Origin: Impatiens glandulifera
Taxonomy: Eukaryota > Streptophyta > Magnoliopsida > Ericales > Balsaminaceae
DNA length: 64,000 nucleotides
Direction: 5' to 3'
NCBI RefSeq assembly: GCF_907164915.1
Contig: NC_061869.1
Coordinates: 15,105,125 to 15,169,124 of the forward strand
The translations under genes were made by a program, and so were the position numbers. The notes below the pieces were generated by a model. The model searched no databases. It saw only the letters and a program-made list of their open reading frames with translations, and was not told the origin of the DNA. The stretch's first letter is position 1. Every line of letters begins with the position of its first letter. This document shows, piece by piece, positions 1 through 11,164 of this stretch.

Positions 1-532
1 AAGTGGGAGATTGTTGGAATTATTTCCAATATTTGGGTACATATATTATTTAATAATTGTATATTAGTTGTTATCATAATAAAGATTAAAGCCCAAATAA
101 AGTGATCTATTAAAGTATAAAGGTTATGGGCTTATTTAGACATCTATAATAAATATGGGGACATATTTGTGTAGAAGCAGAAATACCATTCATTATTTCG
201 TTGATGGGCCGAATAATAAATGAGTATATTAGGGCTAGGTCCCCAACCCATATAGATAGCCTACCTATTTGTTTTTCTCATCAGACAATAAGGTTTTAAG
301 TTCATCTCTCAAGAACTCTCAAGAAGGCTATCGATATAGGGTTGGAAAACTTAAACCCCACCCACATCAGACATTAATCAAGAAGAAGAGAATAACGAAG
401 AATGGCTTAATGGACCGTTCTTCATTCAAGATCCATGTACGTTTCCGCAACATATGTTTATCTTGATTTATCGACATATAGTATTAAGAATATAGATTTA
501 AAGATTAAAGATCTAGACTAAAGATTCTAACA
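1..532 (+). mobile_element. Copia-type LTR preceded by polypurine tract
   Basis: Bases 1-11 (AAGTGGGAGAT) match the polypurine tract that normally lies directly before the 3' LTR of plant Copia elements. The LTR then starts at 12 with TGTTGGAATT and plausibly ends at 532 (TCTAACA), giving about 521 bp with TG...CA ends. A TATA-like CATATAGATAG lies near 249. No tRNA-Met primer-binding site follows, so the 3' boundary is inferred. The element is cut by the window edge. Confidence 0.65.
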
Positions 533-1190
533 ATTTCTTCTCGCATGGTTCCAGTTTTGTCGCAAGTTATTTTGGTGGATTCGTTTTCATTCATCATATT
601 TTGCCTTGGGATTCTTCAAATTCCAACAAGTGATATTCTCTCTTGGAGTATAGTGAAGACTCATATATTAGTGGTAGAGCAAAAAATATCATGTTCTCAA
701 GGTCATGTATTCAAGTATTTACTTCCGGACCATTTGCAAAAACAAATAATTTATTGGAGTACAATGCATGATCATGATCTTGAAGAGTTTTTGAGTTCTT
801 GGAGCATTCTTATTGAAGATCATTTGTAGGTCTCAATTTGATCATGACTACTAATTCTATTCAGTCTGAAGTTTGAGAGATCGTGTCTCGCATGGGATGA
901 AGTTAATGATGGAGATTCTTGATGATCATCTTGGATTTAGAGAATGTTAAAGTATTGGTCAATAATGAAGAACAAACTTTGATGGTACTGATTCATGCTC
1001 TTTCTAAATCTTATTCAAACTTGAGTGATAACACCATGTTATATGGCCGTGAGTCTATAACCGGAGGAAATCCAAAATGCACCGATGTCAAAAGAATTGA
1101 AAGTTAAAAGATGAAGGTGAATTGATGTTTGCTCGTCAGATTTAACTAAAGATGGATGAAGAATAAGTGATATCGATAAATTTAACGAGA
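533..1190 (+). pseudogene. Copia leader and gag (UBN2-like) remnant
   Basis: Downstream of the LTR lies degraded coding sequence. The clearest part is the reading frame at 919-1107, with the order DLENVKV, EEQTLMVLIHALSKSY, then NTMLYGRESIT. This is the pattern of the Copia gag domain, in which a short-residue run before 'SLPKSY' and the 'LYGRE' motif are typical. A further in-register stretch (KDEGELMFARQ) follows to about 1140 and then stops. There is no zinc knuckle, protease, integrase or RT. The reading frame is interrupted, so it cannot make a functional Gag. The assignment rests on motif recognition only. Confidence 0.6.
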
Positions 1191-1892
1191 AAATTATGAA
1201 TAAAACGAATAAATAAGTGTAATATTTGCGATTTTTTTAAGAATTAGATGAACAAATCGTAAACTAAATTGAAATTTAAAAAAAAAATAGTGTTAACGTC
1301 ACATTTGTATGGTAATCACTGATGAAAATTTGATCTTGTATTTATATAATATTGTAATATTTATATATAAAGTCTTAATTTATTTCAATTAGCATTAATT
1401 TAAATAAGGAAATCAACCGAGAAGAAAGTAGATAAATTAATGAAGTAGTTCAAACTTAAACCTAAAAAAAAAACATAGAACTTAATCAACTTATAACTCC
1501 TAACCTGCTCCTACTTAGAGTTGTTCAATCAGTTGAATCGACATAATACAACACGATATTATTACTGAACAACATGATGCCATATTATCTCACTTAGGTC
1601 ATGGTTGGACATAACACAAGCACGAGACGACACAATCACAAAATAATTACGAGTTTATACGATCGTAACACGATCACGAGTCGATACGAACGCAGCACGA
1701 GTATAAACACAACACAAGTATAGACACGATACGAGCACTAGTATATACACAAAACGATATAAACACAACTAATCACATTACCTAAGCTACTCAAGTTTAC
1801 ATTATCATTTTCTCTAAATCTATTTAAATTCTGATTTAATTAATAAATTATCTAATTTTATAAATGTAATATATACAATTAAACTCACTTAG
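1191..1892. other. AT-rich spacer with a CACGA-rich degenerate block
   Basis: No gene is seen. About 1535-1770 is rich in repeated CACGA, ACACGA and CGACACG words, much like the CACGA-rich part of the 1.03-kb tandem repeat at 4.5-8.5 kb (for example near 4770-4950). It is probably a diverged fragment of the same repeat family. Confidence 0.4.
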
Positions 1893-3797
1893 ACGTATGT
1901 ACTTGTACAACTAGCTCACTTAGACGTATATACTAATAAAATGTCATTTTAAACATATGTATTATCAAAAATTAGCTCATTTAGCCTCTTTTAATAACCA
2001 TGGTTAACTTTTATTTTTAAATTTATATATTTATTAATTAAATATTAATATATTTTTTATCTCCTTCTTTTTCATTAATTAAACTAGGTAAAATATTTTA
2101 TTCTTAAATGTTCTATTATTTTAATATTAATTTATCTTTTATATTTCATCTTCTATTTTATTAGTTTTTATTTTTTATATTTTTTAAATTCTTATTTTTT
2201 TTTTAAATTTAACAACTTATTTATGAATTTTATGTTTTACTGTAATAATTTTTTGAAAGGTTTTTTCTTATTTAATTTAATATAATAAAAATGAAAAAAA
2301 AAATCTTATTTAGTTTAATATAAATAAAAATGAAATTAATAATTTTTTATTTATGTTTTATTCACTACTTATATTAGTAGTAAAAGAATTGTTTTATCTA
2401 ATATTTGATTATTACACTTTTGGTGTTTGATGAATGCGTTTTTATTATTATCTAATTCTTAATTTTTAATTTATTTATTTTTGTGTTGAAGGATTTTTAT
2501 TGTCGAAAGAATTTTTATTGTTATATTCAATTATTGGCATTAAACAATTTTAAAATAATTAATGTGAATATAAAAAAATATATATAAAAAAGAAAAAGAA
2601 ATATATAGTTAAAATAATTAATGATGAATGCTTATATATATAAAATAAAATTAAAATAATCAATCATAAATACTCATATATAAATAATAAAAAATTATAA
2701 AAAAAAATAGAGGATTCATTTATTAGTAATAAATGAAATAATAAATGAAAAGGGAAGAGAGAGAAAATATATTAATATTTAATTAATAAATATATAAATT
2801 TAAAAATAAAAGTTAACTATGGTTATTAGAGCATCAGCAGTGCACAAGACCTCTGCCCTTTTTTTTGTGAAATCAATATTCCACATCAGCAGAAGAAAGC
2901 GAGCACATTGTACTTGGTCAAAACACTCCAATGCTTCTGTCCGCCTTCTTATTTAAATAATAAATTTTATTTATACTATTTTAAATAAATAACTAATTTA
3001 TAATATAGGAATATTATAACTAATATTCCTATATTATAGGAGAATTTGAGATTTTAAAATCGCGTGTTAATATAATTAATAAAAAAATATATTAATTTAT
3101 TTAAAATATATATTTATTAATTAAATGAGTAATATTCCTGTATTATATATATTATAGGAGAATTTGACAATTTCACCCTTAAAACATATTAATATAATTA
3201 ATAGAAAATATAAAATATTTTTATAATTTAAAATATATTATAATATTAAAAATATTACAAAAATAATGAACTACAATAAAACACATAAAATTTTAAACAT
3301 TTTGACGGACATTATGGAATTGTGAAATATGCTCCACCAAATAGGTTTGTAATTGACGATATTTTTGTTTGTCACGAATTTGAATATTTTTTTCAATATA
3401 TAATTAATATTCCTATTTTATAGTAAAACTTTAGAATATATATTTATTTAACGTTATTATAATAATGTTACTTAAGAATAGTAGGAAAAAATATTATAAT
3501 TAAATATATAATTAATATTCCTATATTATATAATATATTATATTATATAATCATGAAAAAGTCAGAAGAGGGCATGACCGGCATAGGGCACTGCCCTCTT
3601 TTTGCTTTTATCTCCAATGCAAAAAATGAAAAAAAACCAATGACCTGCCCTTTTCCACGCGCTGTCCCATGCGGGCAGAGGTCATGCGTTGGAGATGCTC
3701 TTAGAAGAGAGGCTAAATGAGCCAATTTTTTATAGTAGGTACGTTTAAATGACCTTTTATTAGTACATAAGTGAGTTAGTTGTACAAGTACATACGT
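1893..3797. mobile_element. Foldback (long terminal inverted repeat) element, MULE-like
   Basis: The left arm (about 1893-2075, starting ACGTATGTACTTGTAC) is the inverted repeat of a right arm split into 2750-2828 and 3701-3797. Matching landmarks in both arms are CTCATTTAGCCTCT, TAATAACCAT and AGTTAACTTTTATTTTTAAA. Arms of about 170 bp are typical of nonautonomous Mutator-like or foldback elements. The split in the right arm is exactly where a second element (2829-3700) is inserted. No transposase is seen. The outermost ends and a 9-bp target duplication could not be fixed with certainty. Confidence 0.65.
2829..3700. mobile_element. Harbinger/Tourist-like element nested in the foldback element
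   Basis: The ends are imperfect inverted repeats of about 28 bp: left GAGCATCAGCAGTGCA...CCTCTGCCC, right (reverse complement) GAGCATCTCCAACGCA...CCTCTGCCC. A TTA triplet flanks both ends (2826-2828 and 3701-3703), the target duplication typical of PIF/Harbinger elements. The 872-bp interior is AT-rich with no transposase, so the element is nonautonomous. It lies in the right arm of the 1893-3797 element and is therefore the younger insertion. Confidence 0.7.
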
Positions 3798-4090
3798 TAA
3801 AGGAGCTTTTTTCCTATAATTAAAACTAAATATACTAAATTAAAATATTAAAATAATATAAATTAACATAAAATATAACATAAATATAAAAATAAATAAA
3901 TTATATTCAACTAATAATTCTCTTTGATATTACTTTTATTAATTAATTAATATTTAAAAATTTAAATTATTAAATTATTTTGAATACATTAAATACTAAA
4001 TATATGATAAGAATTTAATTTTAATAAGATAATAATATATAATTTCTACTCACTTTTCATTAAATTATAATATAATAATATAATAATATA

Positions 4091-4130
<40 letters not shown>
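3798..4130. other. AT-rich spacer with (AT)n tract
   Basis: No gene is seen. A run of ATAATATAATAT grading into (TA)n occupies about 4070-4126. The last nine bases (4122-4130, ATATTTATA) are the left target duplication of the adjacent MITE. Confidence 0.5.
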
Positions 4131-4318
4131 GAGGAGTGATAGAGTGAGGGAATTTAGTGAGGGAATTTGGTGAGGGAATGACGTGGCATCACCTTCATTG
4201 GTTGGAAAATGTATAAGTGGGAGGAAAGAGAGAAAAGAGAGAAATTATTTGATTTTTTCAGCGAATAAGATTATGCCATATCATTCCCTCACCAAATTCC
4301 CTCACCTAATCATTTCTC
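4131..4318. mobile_element. MITE with 9-bp target duplication (MULE type)
   Basis: This is a 188-bp element. Its ends are inverted repeats containing GTGAGGGAATTTGGTGAGGG and its reverse complement, followed inward by AATGAcgTGGCAT on the left and ATGCCATATCATT on the right. The left end has an extra tandem copy of the GTGAGGGAATTT block. The 9-mer ATATTTATA occurs directly on both sides (4122-4130 and 4319-4327), the target-duplication length of Mutator-like elements. It has no coding capacity. Confidence 0.75.
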
Positions 4319-4484
4319 ATATTTATAAATACTAACTACAAATCCATTAAAATTTTACCAATCTTTTTTATTTTATTTCACAAACCACACATTTTACATT
4401 AACATTCTTAAACTAAAACATATCTCTAAATCTATTTATTTTCTTATTTAATTTTATAAATTATTAACTAATTTTATTTGAATA

Positions 4485-7400
4485 ATTATTTATAAAACTA
4501 TATATTAAAATTTATATCTACCTATTTAACATATTAATAAATTTTTAAATAACATATTTAACACATTTAATTTATTAAATTAATTTAAGTTTTCTAAACT
4601 AAAATAAATAAATTAAAAATCATATATTTTAATTTTTACTAACAATATAATTTAATATATATATATATAAATAAATAATTAACATGAGTGTGTCAAGACG
4701 AAACATGATTCACATGAAAACGAGCATCGACACGACAATTGAATCAAAATGATGACCAACTCTAGTCGTAATAACACGAAACACGAATTTAAACACGAGT
4801 TATCACGATACGAATAAACTCATGGAGACAAAAGAGCCTGTGGATCATAATATTTTGAGTGCGTTAAGACATGATACAACACGCATAAGATTGAGACATG
4901 ACACGACATGACACAATTGAGAGTATAACACGACTTGTCCGAGTCGAACACGACTATTTATGCACGATGTCCAACTCTACTTCTACTGCACCTCTAGATG
5001 AGTCTCCAGGTCGGGTTGCCACCTAGAAAAATCGTGACACATTGGACACGTTGTTTGGCATCCAAACTAGTTCCTAATATAGACGTCATGATACTGACGT
5101 TGGTAGAAGAGGAAGTTGATAATTTGTTCCCCATCTCGAAATTACAACAGCATAGGCTGAAGTGATGTTGACCCGGAAAGTATTCTAGTTGACTCTCTTG
5201 CGAGATCGCAATAATCACAAATGACTCGATACTGTCCGACTGAGGGGAAGACTTTGAGTATTCGGAAAATAAAAATTATAGATTTGAAAGGAGAAATAAG
5301 AAAAAAGGGAGAGGGAGAAAAACACCCGCCACTCCTCATATGATGAGGAGTGAGTTGGGGTTGGCAGTCTCCGACAAATCTATTGAATTCGTAAAATTCA
5401 GAGGAGGTGTTATCACTGCCTCCATGAGAGGGGATTGAGAGAGGAAATGCAAATAAAAGAGAGAAGAGGTTTGAATGAAAGAAATATTTTAAAAAATATT
5501 TTAAATAATTGAAATTCAAATTATTATTTATAAAACTATATTTTAAAATTTATGTAGGCATATTTATCATATTAATTAGTTTTTAAATAACATATTTAAC
5601 ACGTTTAACTTATTAAATTAATTTAGATTTTCTAAACTAGAATAAATAAATAAATAAATAATTATATTTTATATTTTTTCTAAAAATATAATTTAATATA
5701 TATATACACAAATAATTAATTAACATGAGTGTGTCAGACATGATACAAATAAAAACGGGCATCGACACGACGATTGAGTCAAAATAATGACCAACTCTAG
5801 TCGTAATAACACGAAACACGAATTTAAACACGAGTTATCATGACACGAATAAACTAATAGAAACAAAAGAGTCTGTGGATCATAATATTTTGAGTGAGTT
5901 AAGACACGACACACCATGCATAAGATTGAGACATGATATGACACGACACGACACAATTGAGAGTATAACACGACTTGCCCGAGTCGAAAACGACTATTTA
6001 TGCACGATGTCCAACTCTACTCCTACTACACCTCTAGATGAGTCTCTAGGTCAGTTTGTCACTTAGAATAATCGTGACATATTGGACACGTTGTTTGGCG
6101 TCCAAACTAGTTCCTAATGTAGACATCATGATGCTGACGTTGGCAGAAGGAGAAGATGATATTTTGTTCCCGTCTCGAAATCACAACAACATAGGCTTCA
6201 ATGATGATGACCCAGAAAGTCTTCTAGTTGACTCTCTTGCGAGATCGCAACAATCATAAATGACTCGATGATGTACGATTGAGAGAAGACTTTCAGTGTT
6301 CGGAATATGAAAATTATAGATTTGAAGGGAGAAATAAGAAAAAAACGGAGATGGAAAAAAACACTCGCCACAACACATATGATGAGGAGTGGATTGGGGT
6401 GGCGGTCTCCGGCAAACCTGATTGAATTCGTAAAATTCAGAGAAGGTGCTGCCTCCATGAGAGGGGATTGAGATAGAAAATGCAAATAAAAGAGAGAAGA
6501 TGTTTGAATGAAAAAAATATTTTAAAACACATTTTAAATAATTGATATTTAAATTATTATTTATAAAACTACATGTTAAAATTTATATATGCATATTTAA
6601 AATATTAATTAGTTTTTAAATAACATATTTAACACATTTAAATTATTAAATTAATTTAAGTTTTTTAAACTAGAATAAATAAATTTTATAATTTTTACTA
6701 ACAATATAATTTAATATATATATATATATATAAATAAATAATTAACATGAATGTTTCAAGATAAGACATGATACAAATGAAAACGGACATCGACACGACG
6801 ATTGAGTCAAAATGATGACCAACTCTAGTCGTAATAACACGAAACACGAATTTAAACACGAGTTATCACGACACGAATAAACTAATGGACACGAAAGAGC
6901 CTATGGATCCTAATAGTTTGAGTGAGTTAAGACACGACACAACACACATAAGATTGAGACATGACACGACACAATTGAGAGTATAACACGAATTGCCTGA
7001 GTTGAAAACGACTGTTTATGCATGATGTCCAACTCTACTCCTACTACAACTCTATATTAGTCTCCAGGTCGGGTTGCCACTCAGAATAATCGTGACATAT
7101 TGGACATGTTGTTTGGCGTCCAAATTAGTTCCTAATGTAGTCATCATGATGATGACGTTGACTGAAGGGGAAGATGATAAATTGTTCCTCGTCTCGAAAT
7201 CACAAAAGCATAGGCTTCAGTGATGATGACCTGGAAAGTCTTTTAGTTGACTCTCTTGCGAGATCGCAACAATCACAAATGACTCGATGATGTCCGACTG
7301 AGGGAAGACTTTCAGTATTCGGAAAATAAACTTATAGATTTGAAGGGAGAAATAAGAAAAAAAAGGAGAGGGAAAAAACACCCGCCACATCGCATATGAT

Positions 7401-8540
7401 GAGGAGTGGATTGAGGTGACGGTCTCCGGAAAATCTGATTGAATTCGTATTAAAATCCAGAGAAGGTGCTATCTTTATGAGAGGAATTGAGATAGAAAAT
7501 GCAAATAAAAGAGAGAAGATTTTTGAATGAAAAAAATATTTTAAAATACATTTTAAATAATTGAAATTCAAATTATTATTTATAAAACTACGTGTTAAAA
7601 TTTATATATGCATATTTAAAATATCAATTAGTTTTTAAATAACACATTTCACTTATTAAATTAATTTAAGTTTTTAAAACTAGAATAAATAAATAAATTA
7701 ATAATCATATTTTATAATTTTTACTAACAATTTAATTATATATATATATACAAATAAATAATTAACATGAGTGTGTCTAGACAAAAATGATACACATGAA
7801 AATAACATCGACACGACGATTGAGTCAAAATGATGACCAACTCTAGTCATAATAACACGAAACACGAATTTAAACACGAGTTATCACGACACAAATAAAC
7901 TCATGGACACGAAAGAGCCTGTGAATCATAATATTTTGAGTGAGTTAAGACACGACACAACACACATACATGACACGACACAATGGAGAGTATAACACGA
8001 CTTGCTCGAATACTTTATGCACGATGTCTAACTCTACTCCTACTACACCTCTAGATGAGTCTCCATGTCGGGTTGCCACCCAGAATAATCGTGACATATT
8101 GGACAGGTTGTTTGGCGTCCATACTAGTTCCTAATGTAGACATCATGATGTTGACGTTGGAAGAAGGGGAAGATGATAATTTGTTCCCCGTCTCAAAATT
8201 ACAACAGCATAGGCTGCAGTGATGATGACCCGGAAAGTCTTTTGGTTGACTCTCTTGCGAGATCGCAACAATCACAAATGTCTCGATGATGTCCGACTGT
8301 GGGGAGACTTTCAGTATTCGAAAAATAAAATTTATAGATTTAAAGGGAGAAATAAGAAAAAAATGAGAGTGAGAAAAACACCCGCCACTGCACATATGAT
8401 ATGATGAGGAGTGGATTGGCGTTAACCTGATTGAATTCGTAAAATCCAGAGAAGGCACTATCACTTCCTCCATGAGAGGGGTTTGAGAGAGAATGCAAAT
8501 AAAAGAGAGGAGAGGTTTGAAAGAAAGAAATATTTTTTAG
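4485..8540. repeat. Four head-to-tail copies of a ~1.03-kb repeat
   Basis: Unit starts, aligned on ATTATTTATAAAACTA, are at about 4485, 5523, 6556 and 7575, so the periods are 1038, 1033 and 1019 bp. The last copy lacks about 40 bp at its end. Each unit has an AT-rich part, a block full of CACGA words, a conserved GC-richer part (landmarks TTGTTTGGCGTCCA, GAGATCGCAA, GATTGAATTCGTA) and a purine-rich end. Copies differ by substitutions and small indels. No inverted ends or target duplication were found, so the mechanism of amplification is not clear. Confidence 0.85.
5142..5519 (-). pseudogene. Recurrent minus-strand reading frame inside the 1.03-kb repeat (unknown)
   Basis: I do not recognise this protein. 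Related minus-strand frames recur in every tandem copy (5142-5519, 6198-6485, 7332-7571, 8051-8473). Shared peptide blocks are FFLISPFKSIIFIFR, then VIVAISQESQ, then GHHHxSLCC, preceded by NSIR and by a start context like the 5' end of a plant gene (CT-rich leader, then ATGGAGG). Frames differ in length because of indels, and some blocks occur in different frames in different copies. This suggests descent from one coding exon or from a repeat with chance coding potential. No domain, signal peptide or catalytic motif could be assigned. Confidence 0.25.
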
Positions 8541-9195
8541 ATTTAAGGTTGAAATTGTTTTTTTTTTTCTCATTTGGTGGGAAAGGTCCCACTCCTAGGT
8601 TGGAAGGTTTATGGTTTATTAGTTATTTTGATAAAAACAATGCATGGTTTTCAAATAATTTATGGATTAAAGTTTCATTTGATCATTGAAGATAATAGGA
8701 AAGAAATTAGTAACATATCACTTAAAAACCAAATTCAGACCGAAATGAATCAAGATAATAGTAAAGAAGCCACACACATAGATATCCAACCTTATCGACA
8801 ACAAGTGTGAAAACTTCAACATCTCAGATGATGTTGATCGTGTGACATTGCAAAATAGCTGATATGAAAAATCATATGTATAACACGCAATCAACTTAGT
8901 TTGTGTCCATAAATGAGATGTATATGGTTTTCATAATTTTTAAATTTGAACGATAAATGAATGTAGCTGCAGATGAGATTAAAGATGTGCATCGTGCCTC
9001 AACATCGTATTGGAATTTTAATTGTATCGTGTTGTTTCGAAACTCATTTTATACGTGTCATATCATCCCTTGAAAATACAATGATCTATGGGCCTATTCG
9101 AGTCGTGATAACTTTTGTCAACATATTTATTTGTGTCGTGCTAACTAATTGTGTTTATACTTGTATGTTGTGTTATGTTTACTTAGAGTTGGTTA
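8541..9195. other. Intergenic, with an inverted CACGA-type stretch
   Basis: No supported gene. From about 8990 to 9190 the sequence is rich in TCGTG and GTGTC words. Read on the minus strand these resemble the CACGA-rich block of the neighbouring tandem repeat, so this may be a diverged inverted fragment of that family. The rest (8541-8970) shows only short chance reading frames. Confidence 0.35.
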
Positions 9196-9480
9196 TCGTG
9201 TCGGCATATGAAACACGTTATTTGGCGTCCAAACCAACTCCTAATGGAGACAATATGATGCCTATGTTGGCAAACGGGGAATATGATTATTTGCTCCTCG
9301 ACTCAAAATCACACCAACATATATATGCTGCAGTTTTATAAACTGGCGTGTCTTTTTGATGACTATCTGGTGAGAACCCAACAATAAGAAATGACATCAT
9401 CGAGTCTATGCAGCTGATTGAGAATCTTCAGTATTATGAAAATAAGAATTATAAATTTTACGGGTGAAATAAGAAAAATA
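9196..9480 (+). repeat. Diverged partial copy of the 1.03-kb repeat
   Basis: The order of landmarks in the tandem units is kept. TTATTTGGCGTCCAAACC corresponds to TTGTTTGGCGTCCAAACT, then comes CTCCTAATGGAGAC, a GATGC...GTTGGCA block, TGCTGCAGT, and finally CAGTATT and a GAAATAAGAAAA end. Divergence is clearly higher than among the four tandem copies. This older, separate copy shows that the repeat existed before the local amplification. Confidence 0.6.
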
Positions 9481-9540
9481 CACTACAATAAATTAATATT
9501 AGTTTAACCGACTCTAATTTGCCGACACGTATTTGTGCCG
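9481..9540 (+). mobile_element. Possible CACTA element terminus
   Basis: The sequence CACTACAATAAATT at 9481 has the canonical CACTACAA end of En/Spm-type elements, followed by a CCGAC-containing subterminal stretch. No convincing second end or 3-bp duplication was found. A TTGTAGTG at 18139-18146 is the only candidate partner. Confidence 0.3.
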
Positions 9541-10004
9541 CAAAAATATAATAGAAAACATTGGGAGGTGAGGCTCGATGATTACTTCAATAATTAACCA
9601 TTTTTCTCTTGTTTGCCCACCATTGAAGTAAGCAAGTCCATTGATGTTCTCCAACTTGCTCAATGTATTAATTATAATCTTGTTATTTTTGTTAAAAATG
9701 AGATATGTCATTAACTATATATGGCTACATATCCTAAAATGTTAGCCATGTTTCCTTTCATACTCTTATACATATTTGCTTAATTATCCTCATCTATTAG
9801 TCTATTTACAAGAATTCTCTCACTCTCATTGAATCATATTTTGGTAATTCAATAATCTCACATAGAAATGTCACAGTTTTATAAGATTGAATTTGTAATT
9901 CTGAAAATTAGCACTATAATTATTTAGATATCTGAAAGAATTAATATTAATTATTACACTGGTTAGAAAGAACACAACAACTGAAAAGATTGCTATGCCA
10001 AATT
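9541..10004. other. Intergenic, nothing recognised
   Basis: AT-rich sequence without a gene or repeat that I can support. Confidence 0.4.
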
Positions 10005-10305
10005 GGTTACAAGGAGTTAAACACATAGCCCGCAGACACACTTAACTATTTAATCAGGCGCAAAATTTGTCGTCTGACGGGCTCGAACCCAAGACTTCTC
10101 AAGGAGGTTGGGGATATTCACGTATGGTTGTCGTTAAGCTAGAAGATTGGATAAAATGTGGTTACAAGGGAGTTAAACAAATAGCTCGCAAACACACTTA
10201 ATCATTTAACCAGACGCAAAACTTGCCGTCTAACGTGCTCAAACTCAGGACTTCCCAAGAAGGCGGGAAAATACATATGGCTCTTATTGCCATTAGGCCA
10301 AGAGG
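10005..10305 (-). mobile_element. Tandem dimer of a tRNA-derived SINE-like unit
   Basis: Two related units (about 10005-10145 and 10160-10305) share the order GTTACAAGG, GAGTTAAACA, CACACTTAA, CAGnCGCAAAA, CTCGAACCC/CTCAAACTC, GACTTC. Read on the minus strand, the second has an A-box-like TGGCCTAATGG and a B-box-like GAGTTTGAGCAC. The first has the B box GGGTTCGAGCCC, very close to consensus GGTTCGANNCC. Spacing of about 45-50 nt between boxes is that of a type-2 Pol III promoter. This fits a plant SINE. No poly(A) tail or clear target duplication was identified. Confidence 0.5.
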
Positions 10306-11072
10306 GGATCAATTGATCAATTAATGTTTTACTGTTTTAGTCTTGGATTCATATTCATTAAATTTAAACTTATGGTATGTTAAAACTTTTACATATATAC
10401 AAGTCTCAAAGGAACATGATTCTTTACTATTTTACAGATATATAAGTCTCAAAGGAATATGATTCTTTATTATTCAGCATTTCATGTTTCTTCTACTAAT
10501 ATGCCTCTAAAGGCTTGGAGAAATATTAAAGGTATCAAGTTTAAGTTATGGCTTAAAATTAACTTAGCATTGAACCTTTATGTAGCTTACCATTCTCATG
10601 TATGTGTTAAAAGTATCCAACATTATTGTTAACTATTTGAATGAGTGGTTATGTCGCCTTATTATATCATAAGAGCGTGAAATCTGGAATTATTTAATTT
10701 TAGTTCCTAGTGATACATCTCAATAACATTACTTAAAATTCTTTGTTTAGTTGGCATTTTGATTTTGTACATAAAAGTCATTCAATGTTTCAACTTTAAA
10801 TATGTTACATAGATGTTTCAATTTTGAATATGTTTTTTTACTAGCATAAGATATATTATATCATGCATTACTTGTATTAAATTATGTGTGTGACTTGTGG
10901 ATTTGTTAATACATCACAAATACTAGTTTAATCTATCTTGTATTTATGAATTAATGAAATAGTTACCTTTTAAAAAACAATTGCAATAATAGTAAAGTAA
11001 TATAATATTTATATTTGATAATAATTATTTTGAATAGATAAAACCGTTTATTTTACTTTAATATTAATTAAA

Positions 11073-11073
<1 letters not shown>
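10306..11073. other. Intergenic, short local duplication only
   Basis: No gene is seen. A ~50-bp imperfect tandem duplication (AAGTCTCAAAGGAA...ATGATTCTTTA) lies at about 10396-10475. Confidence 0.4.

Positions 11074-11162
<89 letters not shown>
11074..11162. repeat. (AT)n microsatellite, about 44 repeats
   Basis: Uninterrupted AT dinucleotides over nearly 90 bp. Confidence 0.95.

Positions 11163-11164
<2 letters not shown>

Noticed and set aside
545..829. 94-residue frame after the Copia LTR
   Set aside because: It shows no Copia protein motif and lies where the untranslated leader is expected; treated as leader.
3543..3725. 60-residue minus-strand frame at the right end of the Harbinger-type element
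   Set aside because: It runs across the element's inverted end and target duplication, with no protein motif.
5637..5971. Two overlapping minus-strand frames at 5637-5831 and 5720-5971
   Set aside because: They are not conserved among the four tandem copies and come from the CACGA-rich and AT-rich parts of the repeat.
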